Source: Trileptium ribeirensis
Lineage: Eukaryota; Nematoda; Enoplea; Enoplida; Thoracostomopsidae
Reading direction: 5' to 3'
Length of the DNA stretch: 64,000 nt
Assembly (NCBI GenBank): GCA_030248225.1
Contig: JASANE010007372.1
Coordinates: forward strand, 1-64,000
Shown: positions 11,873 to 23,672 of the stretch, piece after piece
Layout of the letters: each line of letters begins with the position of its first letter
Numbering within the stretch: the first letter of the stretch is position 1
Notes under the pieces: generated by a model
Seen by the model: the letters and a program-made list of their open reading frames with translations, nothing else
What the model was told of the DNA's origin: nothing
Database searches by the model: none
Program-made: the position numbers and the translations under genes

Positions 11873-12240
11873 ATTTTAGCATCGTCTGACTTCCAGACGC
11901 AAACAGATTAAGTGGGGTTTAGAAACAAAGGAAAATTTCGCTGGAAAATTTAACCCCCGACACAATTTGGCAGATGGCTCCCCTTTGTTTTCCGACTCTC
12001 CCAAATGTGTTTTTAGTTTACGGTAGCCAAGAATCGCCATAACTTTTAAACTTTTCCGATTGGCGATCGGAATCAAAATTGAAAATAAGGGGCGACGACA
12101 AAACGCACTCGATTGAACAACGCCAAAAGTCCCATACTAAAGTATGGACTAAAATTTCGAGGTTATGACTAACGCCCAAATTTATTGAATCAGTTTGACT
12201 TCGACACCACGGAGTTCGGTAGACTCTACTGACCGGCTCC
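11873..12240 (-). repeat. Dispersed repeat, inverted relative to 16965-17340
   Basis: The reverse complement of this stretch matches 16965-17340 in order: GAAGTCA(A/G)(A/G)CTGATTC, TTAGTC(A/G)(C/T)AA(A/C)CTC, ACTTTAGTAT, CCAATCG(G)AAAAGTTTAAAA, TACCGTAAAC, AGCCAT(C/T)TGC and CCTTTGTTTCTAAA. The unit is at least 350 bp. No protein or known family is recognised. Confidence 0.65.
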
Positions 12241-14759
12241 GTGGTCATAGCTAGTGTCTGTTTTCATCAACGTTTCATTTTTTTCGTTAGGATTTTCGAT
12301 CGAAGGATGGATGGGGAGTGGGGAGGAATCCACATGACGTCCCGAGTCATGTGAAGTGGTACGAGCTGGTGCTGCCCGCTGGGATCAACGGTGTAAGTAT
12401 GGGTGTGGGAAGTTAGGACGAGGTAATTTGTTTTATTTTCCCCCATATTAGACGTGTATAGGTCAACAACTTACAAACATTTTATTCACAAAATGTTGTG
12501 TATGATAGTAGCACATAGGTAACATCGTGAGCTGACTTTCCGTCTACTGTATAGCATTTCCCTAGTTCTAGAATAGATAACCCGATTGTTCTTCCTGGAA
12601 TTACCCATATTTCGATCCAAAGTTCTGTGCGAACCATGGGTAGTAACATTTTGGTCGAAGTCTCTGATTCCCCGTGATCATAGGTAGAACATAAAACAAA
12701 TTTTTGGATGTTATGGATACAAATTTCAAGCCTATTGAGCCGAGTTAGGGTGTAAAGAATTTTTCCCTGAGCTGATCACGGTTACGAATTTAATCGGAAA
12801 CAAAATGGACTAGGAAAACTGGCTGCAAGGATATTTGGAGTGTTGAATTACGTGCAAAATTCTTTAATCTTAGTAGAATCTTCGGCGCCCGGACCGCGAT
12901 TGGGGCCGAACGAATCACGTTTTTCGGTAAAGGAGCAGGGGCCATTTGCAGGCCCTACTCCGCCCTGTGTTGGTAAACTAAAATTATTTGTAGGCGAGCT
13001 AAGAAAATTTGGGTATGAAGGCCTGGCGCACGAGCCTAGACATGGCCCTTGGCCAGGGTTGAAACACAAAATTCTAAGGTTGACTAAGTTTGAGCAACTC
13101 ACTTCGGGATTCAAACCGGGTGCTTCGGCACCGGATTTTTTTATCGAATGCTTACTCGCTTCCATGATGCTTTCTTTTTGTATGATAACCATCATTTAAT
13201 ACGATATATATTCAGTTCTATACATTCGATTTTTGATACTTGTCTGTGCATATTTAGCTCTGGTTCGAATTTCTGGGTTGACATCAATGTTCTTAGGATC
13301 AATACAATTATTTTACCACTTGACAGTGATACCGACCGGAGAATAGTTAAATCACGATGCCCCTGTCGTAAAACACATTAGGATCATGCAGTAACTTATA
13401 TTTATACATGGTTCTATAGAGATTTGTGAACCTAACAGCGAGCGCGATCAAATATCGCGACATACATATGCACCCAAGGTCAGCGCCAACCCTGCGATTC
13501 CAACAACACAGGTGTCTGACGAAAACAAAGCTATGAAGGTGGTGCTAAGTTTTATAGTAATTAGGCCCCTCCCTCCTCTTCGGACCATGGATGCATTTGG
13601 ACATTAGAACGCAGCTTTTATCAAGGACTCTTGAAGGGCACTACCACTGTTACCGGATACCAGTACACCCAATCACACTAAATGCGGACCAAGGTTCATG
13701 TGATTTGTTTATTGTATCGAAGGTTTTGTCAGACTGTGCGCATTGGAAATTTGTTTGGATAGCAAACTTCATAAGGACTGTGTAAAGTCATAGGAACCCT
13801 TCGTTCAGCGTAAACCCGTGCTTCACCTCCGAGCCGGGAATACGTCAAATTACGTGCATCATAAAACCAATACGACCCTTTTTCACCATTTTAGCAGGAT
13901 TATGCCGACCACCAGGATTTACCGCTTAAATAACCATGGACTAGCAAGCAGCTAACCAGGAATCACCTTAACATCCTAAACCGCTTTTAAACCATTAGGG
14001 TTCGACCGTATCTAAAATAATGTCGGGAACCGATTAGGGTCAAAATTTGGAGCAAAACATAAAATTTAGCATGCGCCCCTACCCTTTGAAATTAGCTCGG
14101 TGCTGAGAAAAGTTTTTCCTCATATCCGATGAGAAGCAAAACCCTCAAATTTTTTCAGAGCGACTTGATCGCATACTTTTCAGTTCCTTTTATTTTATTT
14201 CGGTATTGTGACCCGTTAGGTCGTATATACAATTGTGGTTCAGGTTCAGAGATATATTCGGGGTTCAGATTCAGATTCAGGTTCATATATATATGCATTC
14301 AGATTCCTATCCTTTCTCTGTCATCATAGGATTTTGTTGCACGATGACAGAGTCTTCTCTTTGAAAATATATCTTGAACGATCGATCGAAATACCACAAT
14401 TACCATCGTTCGAGGCGACGCAAAGCAGCGGAAATTGCACTGCATTGCAACTACGCACCCCGCACGAACAGCAACACACCAAAATGTGGGATTGCGGATC
14501 GGAGGCGCAGAAGGGAAAGGTAGAAACAAGAAAAGATTGGGTCCCAATTTCGGGCCCACTAGCCAGTTCATCTCCAGGGTAGGATACGTCGAGATTCATA
14601 AGTGAGAAATATAGTTCGATGAAATTACGCCAAATCAAAGAGAAAATAGGATTTTTGGCCATTTTTAGAAGGTGCCATCAATCGCCACGAGAGTTGGACG
14701 AACGTCTTTAAGGCCTGTAACAGTCGTGCTGGAGCAGGCTTAACAGAAAAGTTCGATAG
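12241..14759. other. No recognisable gene
   Basis: Short frames on both strands at 12840-13199 come from a GC-rich stretch. A short microsatellite-like GGTTCAGATTCAG run lies near 14240-14285. Nothing else can be supported. Confidence 0.5.
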
Positions 14760-15650
14760 AAACCTCTTCTACTCAAAATTAACCTCTACATACCAAATCA
14801 AAGCCAGCAAAAGTTGCCCCCAGCCGAAATCTGCTATTTTGGACCATATTTAGAGCTTAAAACACCCGATCCAGAGGCAGCACAAATTCCTCCCTAAGTG
14901 CTACCACAGTTCTAGAGCTAAAGCACCACCAAAACTCATCAAAATCCACCGGGACTCTAAGCTGGTAAATATTGAGCGATTCAAGGTTGGCAGAAAATTG
15001 CCCCTGATAACTACATGTCATTTTGGACCAAATTTGAGCATTCATTGCTAAACATCCACCCGTTGGAGGAATGCACCTGCGGGATGTTTGGATAGCCTTA
15101 TGAACGGACCATCCCGTGCATTGATTAATTTAAGGAAAATAATACCGTTGGTCCGGAAAAGCCCCACCAAACTCAGTACAAATCGCCCCTCCTTAGAGTA
15201 AGAAATGAAAGCTGATGTTTTTGTCAGGGCATACTCAGTCGGACATCTGCCCCTATCTCTCAATTTATAATTCCATGTTTGCTCTAGAGATTTAACAACC
15301 CAGGATTATACAATTACTCTTATTCCCCAAGATACATCAACGCTAACTACGCACCAAAATCCTCTAATTTTTACTTACCACTTTTAGTGCAAATCTAGGC
15401 CCTTCTGACCGACTCAATTATAGTTGGAGAAATGCCCCTCCTAAGTTCTAGGAAGGAGAATACCCCATCTTCACCGCGCGGTCATTAGCTTTGGTCTCTT
15501 TAGAGGGTCCGTCAGAAAATCGACAGCACAAAAATAACTTGCTCCTTTAGGAGTTGTATAGAAGCCGAGTTTTTCTCAATATGGTCCATTATGGGGAAAC
15601 TGAGGAATGCCCCTTGCTCGATGACTAGCCCGGGAGCTCTCCCAGGCTAA
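14760..15650. repeat. Strongly diverged tandem-like repeats
   Basis: Related blocks recur about every 180-240 bp: TTTTGGACCATATTTAGAGC near 14837 and TTTTGGACCAAATTTGAGCA near 15021, then a weaker match near 15580; CCACCAAAACTCATCAAAAT near 14928 and CCACCAAACTCAGTACAAAT near 15165; and TTGCCCC-type pieces. An old satellite or repeated untranslated sequence; no gene seen. Confidence 0.4.
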
Positions 15651-16964
15651 CAAAAAGTAGCATTGATGATGTGAAATCTTGGTCAAACGTATCACTCGCC
15701 CCCCATGCCTTTAAATACCTTGTAAAATATCAACGTCACGCTAGCCCGAGTTTCCTCAGCCTCATGAAACAACTCCCGACCATCAACATATTCCATATGG
15801 ATGAGCCTGGGTATCTCTTCAGGTCATTCAAAAATGCATGGAGAAAAGTAAACGTAAACTACCTTCAGGAAAATGACCCTCGTTGTAGGTTATTTCCCCA
15901 CAAAATATTCATTCCACCGAAGTCACCGATTTCGAGGCTAATGGTCTCTCCGACCAACTGAGGCTGCATGGACTATATTGGCCCGGAGACAACTCTAGGC
16001 CATACAAAAAGCGGTGACGTCGTTTGAATGGAACCGACGTTGACCACATAACTTCTTCAACTACCACGCTCAGATAAGCACCTAGTAAAATCTAAAGCTT
16101 ACCTGAGTCATTGCTCTCATTGTCTACTGGTCACTCATTACATGGTCCTCACAGGAACGTTCGGACTTCCTTAGGAATAGGTTAGGCAATCGACTGGGAA
16201 CGCTCCCAGCCACACGAAAGTGTAAGTCACGCACAGAGAAAATAACACGTCCCTTTGGGCCTAGGAATTCATTGTTAATAAGGCTAGGTCAATCCCATAT
16301 TCAGTGTTAACCTTACCTTGGTTATGCATTGCACCATGCGGCGTTAACCACGACTAATATGAACAAAATTGCTAACATCAGAGATAGGATCGATCAAGAA
16401 TGATAAACTTCAGCCTTCACCCCGAAACCCTATGGCCCCAAGACTTTCGTATGTCCGGTCCATCGGATCCGTTCAGATAGTTTTGTCGTGAATTCTACCT
16501 GTGATCACGGGAAATCAGAAAGACTTCGACCTAAATTATTCTACCTAAATTATACGCACAGAATTCTTGATTAAAAGTTCGGTAATACCAGGAAAACGAT
16601 TGGCATAGCTGTTCTAGAATGAAGGTCCGTTTCTTGCAGCGAACATAAAACCGATACATGGCAGCATAACTAACTACATTAAAACTCAAGAATTTTATGG
16701 TATGTGTATACGTATATTGAAAATCCTGCTTATGACCGAACTTTCGGGAAATTTTACCCCTTTTTTGTTCTAACACTCCACTCACTCTTACGGTATGGAT
16801 GTAGGCTGCCGTAAGCATCACGGTGACGGGAGAGCACCATTGCCTTGGGGCAGAGCTCCCGGCCGACACTGTCTTCCAGACCGAGCCGTAAATCCATGTG
16901 CGGAAATAACAGTACAGGATGAGCCACGGGAGCCACTCACTAAACGTCGACCGGACTACGTGCT
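15651..16964. other. No recognisable gene
   Basis: A 96-residue frame at 15671-15961 and a 112-residue frame on the - strand at 16531-16869 have no recognisable domain. Probably intergenic or old repeat DNA. Confidence 0.5.
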
Positions 16965-17340
16965 TTCGAAGTCAGGCTGATTCGATTATGTTGGGTGTTA
17001 GTCGCAAACTCAAAATTTTCCACTATACTTTAGTATAAGGTTTTGTCGTTGTCAAAATGGAGGCGCTTTTTGGCCGCGCCTCATTTTTCGATTCTCTTTC
17101 CAATGACCAATCGAAAAGTTTAAAATTTTTAACTTTTACCGGGTACCGTAAACCGGTGGCCTTCTCAATGACAGTTGTAAATAATGGGAAGCCATTTGCT
17201 AATTTGGGTCAAAGCTTGAAATGTTTCCACGAATCTTCCCTTGTTTCTAAATCCCTATTATATAGATTAAACCCACGTCTGATATTTAATCCGGACCTAG
17301 ATCTATTTTTAAAGCCCCATATTTTCTACAGGTAAGCGCG
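16965..17340 (+). repeat. Dispersed repeat, partner of 11873-12240
   Basis: The + strand copy of the repeat described at 11873-12240, about 70 percent alike by eye. Its 92-residue open frame (17057-17335) is not preserved in the partner, so coding is unlikely. Confidence 0.6.
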
Positions 17341-17769
17341 CAGACATTGCACGTACGTTTACCTGTCTGTCGGACTGCGACTTCCTTTGTCTTGTAGTTA
17401 AGAAATATTTACATAGTGATGCCCATATCTGTATGAAAAAGTGGTCATATTTTTATGGCAAACAAGCCTATTTTCAGCCGCCGCCAGGGTGAATGGCTCA
17501 CAGGGTGGGTGTTGAAAAAACCTCCGGACAGGACCGACTCTCCGTGAGTGCCATCCCAACTCTCGGGCGGGGCCCACTGATGACCACTGTCGGGGCTTCA
17601 AACATACCCTGTTTCCGCCCGCTGTCTTTCCGATCGATTCACTTTTAATCCTTTCATGCCTACTACGTCCAAATGGACCTAACGTTCATTACGAGTCGTT
17701 GAGTTTGTCGTTTGAACGTGTGTTCTTATTCGCTGAAGTTGTGAGGTTCCTTAAGGAACCGAGCAACAG

Positions 17770-17850
17770 CTCCCAGATAGCTCAGTAGTTTGCATACACA
17801 AGTTCCGCCCGTACGTCCCAGGCTCGATCCCAACAGGCTCGATCCCAAGG
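17770..17850 (+). repeat. tRNA-like or SINE-head sequence
   Basis: TAGCTCAGTAG (17778-17788) matches the polymerase III A box. GGCTCGATCCC (17821-17831), repeated at 17836-17846, is close to the B box. A-to-B spacing is about 33 bp, near that of a tRNA. A full cloverleaf was not obtained, so it is more likely a tRNA-derived SINE head or a decayed tRNA than a working gene. Confidence 0.4.
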
Positions 17851-18915
17851 CTTGAGTTTGTCAAACATTGCACGATACACAAATTAATTCCGGCATGAAA
17901 GGGTTAAATTTGTTAAAGCTCTAAAATTTTACATACGAACTATATGTTTTGTGCTGGCTATACGTATATATCGATAATATACATTTATATACATGTATGT
18001 CTGATCTAGTATTTTAATCTTGTAGCATATAGATATACATATATACATTCCTATGTCCATATTACAATAATTGTTGCTATTATTATTGTTATAAAATATT
18101 AATCAGTATTAAATATTAAAAAAGAAGACGGAGAGAGATGACAGAGATGGAAAAAGAGGCTGAAAAGGAGACAAACGAAAAGAAGACAACTACAACTCCA
18201 GGAACCAACAGAATACCTAAAGGTCACTGAAAGAAAACAGAAAAAGTGAAGAACAAAAAAGAGAAACAGAACAGACGCAAACACAAATAAGACGAAAAGG
18301 ATCGTATAAAAATTGAAGACAGAAAAACAGGACACGGGCAGGGTCTGGGCGCAAAGCGTTCCTTTGGGAGTTCAAATGGGCTGAGGGTAAGTTCGGTCAC
18401 AGGACGGAGAATGGGTTCCATCGATACCAAACACAAGGGGGTAGACGTAAAATTGGGGGGCTGACCTTTACTCACAGTGTTTTGTATATGTTAGTGCAGA
18501 GAGTTTTACCAGACTCTCCTGCGCTAACGGCTGAGCAGATCGATGCCCCAAGGCGATCAGCTCAGATTGAATTTGCAGTGAGAAGGCGATTCAGATGAGG
18601 CCTTCAGCTTACGGATGGGTAATAAAAAAGCTAAACTGATGGAAAGAGAGAGTTATAGCAATTATGGGGACACAATTATCAGTTGTAACAGGTTGGGAGA
18701 CAGGGATCCATCGTGTATATTTGCAGATATCTCGAGGACGTGAATACAATGACATGTGGTGGGCTCATTTTTGAGTTAAAATAAAATTTTTAGAATTTGC
18801 AGGTACTCGCTATTTTGGGGTGCAGTGTGGCGGTTATAACATAAAAACAGGGTGTCACGTAGAGACCCGCTGCATATCGTTGTACTCTCCAAGAATAATT
18901 CAGTTGAACTATTGC

Positions 18916-19331
18916 GGCGTTTACGTTATAAAAGACCCCCATGTGAAAGTTTTGTCCACCGATGGTCTAGACCATACCATTCAGTGGTATACGCTATATA
19001 CCTACACTATATAATAAAATGGATGGTGTATGAGACACCATCAACGTAGCTATAGTGTCTTAATCTATCTATTGTTTTTACTGACATTGTCAAGGACAAA
19101 ATACGCAAACCCATTATATGTTGCGTGTAAACAACAGCATGATGTAGCTATCAACACAATATAAATTTTATGGTGTAGCCTACACCATACTAGTATCGAC
19201 AACACTACCTATGTATACTATCTGAAAATACCATCAGAAACACCATGGTGTCCAAGACGCCATATAATTGATGGTGGAAGAGACACTCTGGGTGCACAAA
19301 ACCTTCACATGGGGGTCCTTTATAACGCAAA
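18916..19331. repeat. Inverted repeat with a cluster of ATGGTGT/ACACCAT palindromes
   Basis: The 42-bp block GTTTACGTTATAAAAGACCC CC...GTCCACC (from 18917) returns inverted at 19290-19331 with five differences. Between them lie interrupted palindromes: ATGGTGTATGAGACACCAT near 19024, ATGGTGTAGCCTACACCAT near 19171 and ACACCATGGTGT near 19241. Probably a small foldback element. Confidence 0.6.
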
Positions 19332-19789
19332 CACTGCATATGGCTCGCGCTCCTGTATTTGGAACTGTGATAAAACACTGAAATTTTGCAAAATGAGAAG
19401 AAATGTGTGTTGATTTCTGCAGTATATAAAACATAAAACAGACACAATACAGGTGTCAACATAAATTTGCAAGTCCGGTGACAAGCTGCACCATCCAGCA
19501 TTCCGTGGCACAAGACAAATGCGTGTGAAGTGGAAGCATTTTTTGGATTGCATTTTTAGCCGACATACTCAAACGCCATCACAGAAAGGCTAGAGAGCTA
19601 TAGAGTGAACGAGTTATTCTGCGTTTCGTGCAGCGATGAGTTAGAAGCGTTTGCTAAAAGCAGTTCAGCGTACTCACCTGGCGAAATTATTAAAGTTGAT
19701 GGGAAGCTAGTTAGGATTCGATGAACGAGTGTCATTCAAGCAATACTGGCCTGCCAAATCTGTGAAGCTTGATATAAAAGTATTCTAGA

Positions 19790-20208
19790 TTAGAGATGGA
19801 ATTCGGGTCGACCCGACTTTATTTCATTTTTAAATCACATATACTATATATTCTACAAAATTTAAGACAAACATGATTCAATGGAAGTCTTTATTTACAT
19901 ACGTCACTTTATTTCTCTGCTTATTTTTTGCTGATAATAATACATACATATACATATGGGTACATTTGTACATTTCAATTTAATGTCCTTAAGCTGGTAA
20001 GATCTGCCTACCATAAGTCGTTGCGCTGAGAAGTCCACTGTTTACCAATTGCACTGCGATTTTGAGTTCTGAGTATCATATTTTGCAGTCCTGTGGCCCA
20101 ACTCGAGTTGACCCGACCCGATCTCCGGGCGCGCACGCCAACTCGACCTGACTCAACCCGGTCCGACCCGACCAGATCCGCTTTGCGCCCAACCTAGCTT
20201 CTATCTTT
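19790..20208. mobile_element. hAT-like MITE, 419 bp, with 8-bp target duplication ATTCTAGA
   Basis: ATTCTAGA stands on both sides (19782-19789 and 20209-20216). The left end TTAGAGATGGAATTCGGGTC and the inverse of the right end (AAAGATAGAAGCTAGGTTGG) are imperfect inverted repeats. Internal CGACCCGAC/GTCGGGTCG motifs cluster at both ends (19806-19816 and 20096-20180). Coding capacity is absent. The 8-bp duplication and AGAGATGG-type end fit hAT MITEs. Confidence 0.6.
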
Positions 20209-21088
20209 ATTCTAGACAACTAAGAAAAGTTCCGTGCTACTGAAATGTGTCATCTATATTGATAAGACCACGATGTCTGAACATCAAGGACATTGCTTTC
20301 TAATAAAATAGAAATACCCCTGGTATCCTTTTCAAATATTAAAAGGGCAACGGCAAGCATTTCTACATTGATCATAGCACTCTTTGTTCGTTTTGGGACA
20401 AATGGAATAAACTCGTTTTTCTATTGTCAACATTGCATACGTTTGAAAAACATAACCCGCCTGACCAGAAACCTGTCTTCGTGGTCGCTTGAATGAAACA
20501 AAAAGCGGTGTAAACAATTTATGGGGCGTTTAAGTTAAGTTGTGTGCAAAATGACTCTAAGGTGTCCAACAGTCTCATGAGCTGCACACCATTTCCGCAT
20601 ATATCTTTTCTAGATATCCCGGACAACTATAGGAGTCTTACGTGACTGCGAGGTTTTACATGAACGGTCTGCGCTGACTATGAAGTTTTTTCCGGTAGAG
20701 TCTCCTTCGACTATAGCTAAAACCCGCGCCAAAATTTGAATTTTTTATCGTGGCGTCTATCAATAATTGTACTTGTCTAAAATTTTAAAATTTGAATCTT
20801 TACACAATGTAGCGCTGCCAAAATTTGAATTTCCCGCCTTGGCGACTGTTTAAATTTGGAAAAATGTAAATTTCGGCCCATTATAGTATAAATCGTAACA
20901 TTACCCGCATAAATCAATGCGCCAGGACACTATAGTATGTCCTATATAGTCAGCCTAGACTATAGAGATTATCCAGAGAGCAACACACCTCTCCAAGGAA
21001 ACCACGCATAGATAGCTGGTACTATAGCAATGTCCATTGAATCTACTTTCACAACCGCACAAGACTAAGTCAGGCTGCACTCAACTTA

Positions 21089-23669
21089 TGCACCGTTCAC
21101 ATTAATTTGCGTGCGTCGACTACACACTCTTTGGAAGGTGTCATGTGAATTGCACAAAATAGCTGAAGGTTACTTGACAGTTCCTCGCTGATTGCAGTTG
21201 CTGGCAGAGCACTATCTACAAAATTGTGCAACTGTCGTGCCAGTACCTGCAATCTAGTGACATGTTAGCGACGATGTTTACAACTTAGAATTAATGTAGT
21301 GACATAAGCTGCAAATAGTGTAACTGCGGTGGCAGTAGCTACAATTTTGAGTGGTTGTCTTGCTAATATTAACAATTTGGTGTTACTGTCATGGCACCAT
21401 GATCAATTTTTGTGCAATTGTCTTGACAGTATCTACATTTGACATAAGTGGTGCGCCGGTATCCAGAAGTTGTGTAACTGCCCTACAGTGTCTGCAAATT
21501 TCTGAGAAACTGTCTTGACAGAATGTGTATTTGATGTAAATGCCATGACGGTATCTACAGGTTATGTATCGTTCATAGAGATCTGCGTGCACAAAAAGCA
21601 CACCGTAATCTATTGCAAAGACGATTTTCTTTTGGTTATGTTATTGCAGAGTGTAAAGCTTTTCTATTTTGGTTCCAACAATAGCGTTGCCCATAAATAT
21701 TGATATTGCAATAACGTTTGCTTTTAGTGCACCTAACAAAGCAACTATATTGTTGTTGCAACATCAATAGCTTGCTCAATGCTATTGTAGCCAAAATATA
21801 ATCTAACATAAATGGCAGCGACAATAGTTTTCTCGTAGAATGTTAGCAACATTAGCAGTTACAGATATGCTGTAGGAGATTGTTTCTGGTATTTCCAGCG
21901 CAGTGCAACCTGCTACGAGCTCAATAAGCACCCTTTCAGCTGTGATTCTACTGCTTAGTTTCAGACGATAAGCTTATGGTAACAAATAGGCCTTAACGAA
22001 GCCAGACAATGTAGAAACCATTCCCAATATAACAACGCTTTTCCGAAATTATACTCAAATGTTCAACGAAACACGGCGACAGTTTGCGAACTTGTGGGCT
22101 TTCTCTAACTGTGGTGCAAATTTTAAAACGTATTTTGCTGTATTATTGCACAACCGATATCCAATATGGTTAAACAGTTAGCATTTTACGATGTACACAC
22201 AGTCACAGCATTGTTGCCACTTTAAATATATCGCAAGCGCAGTCGACATGGCAGGCGCGTTTTATACAACAATGTAAAGAATATAGCAAAACTGCTTGCA
22301 ACAAAATTTGAAAATTGCGTATCTGTCTTGTCGACAGTCAATGATTGCAAGATGGCAATTATTCCGAGCAGTGGTAAATTTATATACAATAAATTGTGTT
22401 GATCTAAAATAGACAAGAATTATATCTTTACCGCAAGAAGAAATTGAGAAATTGTTTAAATTGGAATATTTAGCGTAATCAGCACCATTACGATATTTAT
22501 TGAACTTGGATTACATATTACTAAGAGCAAAAAGAAAATAGAAAATAATATGAATCATATGTAAAATACCAAGTTAAGTGCTACGCGCTGCGCGCGTTTT
22601 AATATCAAGAACTTGATTGTATTTCGACAAGCATTGTACAACGGTTATCAGTGCGATAAATTGCACCCGGATTATTCGGCTTACAGTCGATCTCGCTAAT
22701 CAATGAGTTCTTACGACGCTATTGCTAGCATCCTTACGTCTCTTCCAGATGCGAGGAAATAAACAACACACGGCAAAACGTACGTCACGCCGCAGACGAA
22801 CAGAGGTTGTTCGCTATTTTGTAATGTGTAAAATTTCTGTAGATGAACGACGTGTGTTATAACATTATATAACCGCTTGATTTTTAATTTACCCATTACT
22901 ATATAAATTAGTTTGTATTTTGTCTCTGCAGGCCAACTGTTTCCGGCACAACGAGTCGAATTCCAGTCGTTTGGCACAGAGTGACGTTCACTCACCACTT
23001 AGCTACACCACACTGTTACTTGAATGTTTAAGGCTCTGTACAGAGCGAGCAAATAACCGCGTAACCACACTCACGGTATGCGCCGAACTGAGAATGTATA
23101 AAGTTGCAGTAGCACAACCTCGAACAACATAATACCAATTAGTGTAACTGCCACACCACTTACTTCAAGTGCAGAAACTGTAGCGCAGTTCCATAACCTT
23201 TAGGTACCGTCATGGCATTTACATCAAATACACATTCTGTCAAGACAGTTTCTCAGAAATTTGCAGACACTGTAGGGCAGTTACACAACTTCTGGATACC
23301 GTCGCACCACTTATGTCAAATGTAGATACTGTCAAGACAATTGCACAAAAATTGATCATGGTGCCATGACAGTAACACCAAATTGTTAATATTAGCAAGA
23401 CAACCACTCAAAATTGTAGCTACTGCCACCGCAGTTACACTATTTGCAGCTTATGTCATTACATTAATTCTAAGTTGTAAACATCGTCGCTAACATGTTA
23501 CTAGATTGCAGGTACTGGCGCGACAGTTGCACAATTTTGTAGATAGTGCTCTGCCAGCAACTGCAATCAGCGAGGAACTGTCAAGTAACCTTCATCTATT
23601 TTGTGCAATTGACATGACACCTTCCAACGAGTGTGTAGTCGACGCACGCAAATTAATGTGAACGGTGCA
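21089..23669. mobile_element. Foldback-type DNA element, 2,581 bp, with 478-bp terminal inverted repeats
   Basis: Arms 21089-21566 and 23192-23669 are inverted copies with only scattered mismatches. They start TGCACCGTTCACATTAATTT and are flanked by TTA on both sides, a possible 3-bp target duplication. The arms hold diverged sub-repeats of about 50-60 bp around ACTGTC...TGACAGT...CTACA. The 1.6-kb interior has no recognisable transposase. The superfamily is uncertain; a TTA duplication would fit PIF/Harbinger, but the long composite arms are unusual for that group. Confidence 0.8.
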
Positions 23670-23672
23670 TTA

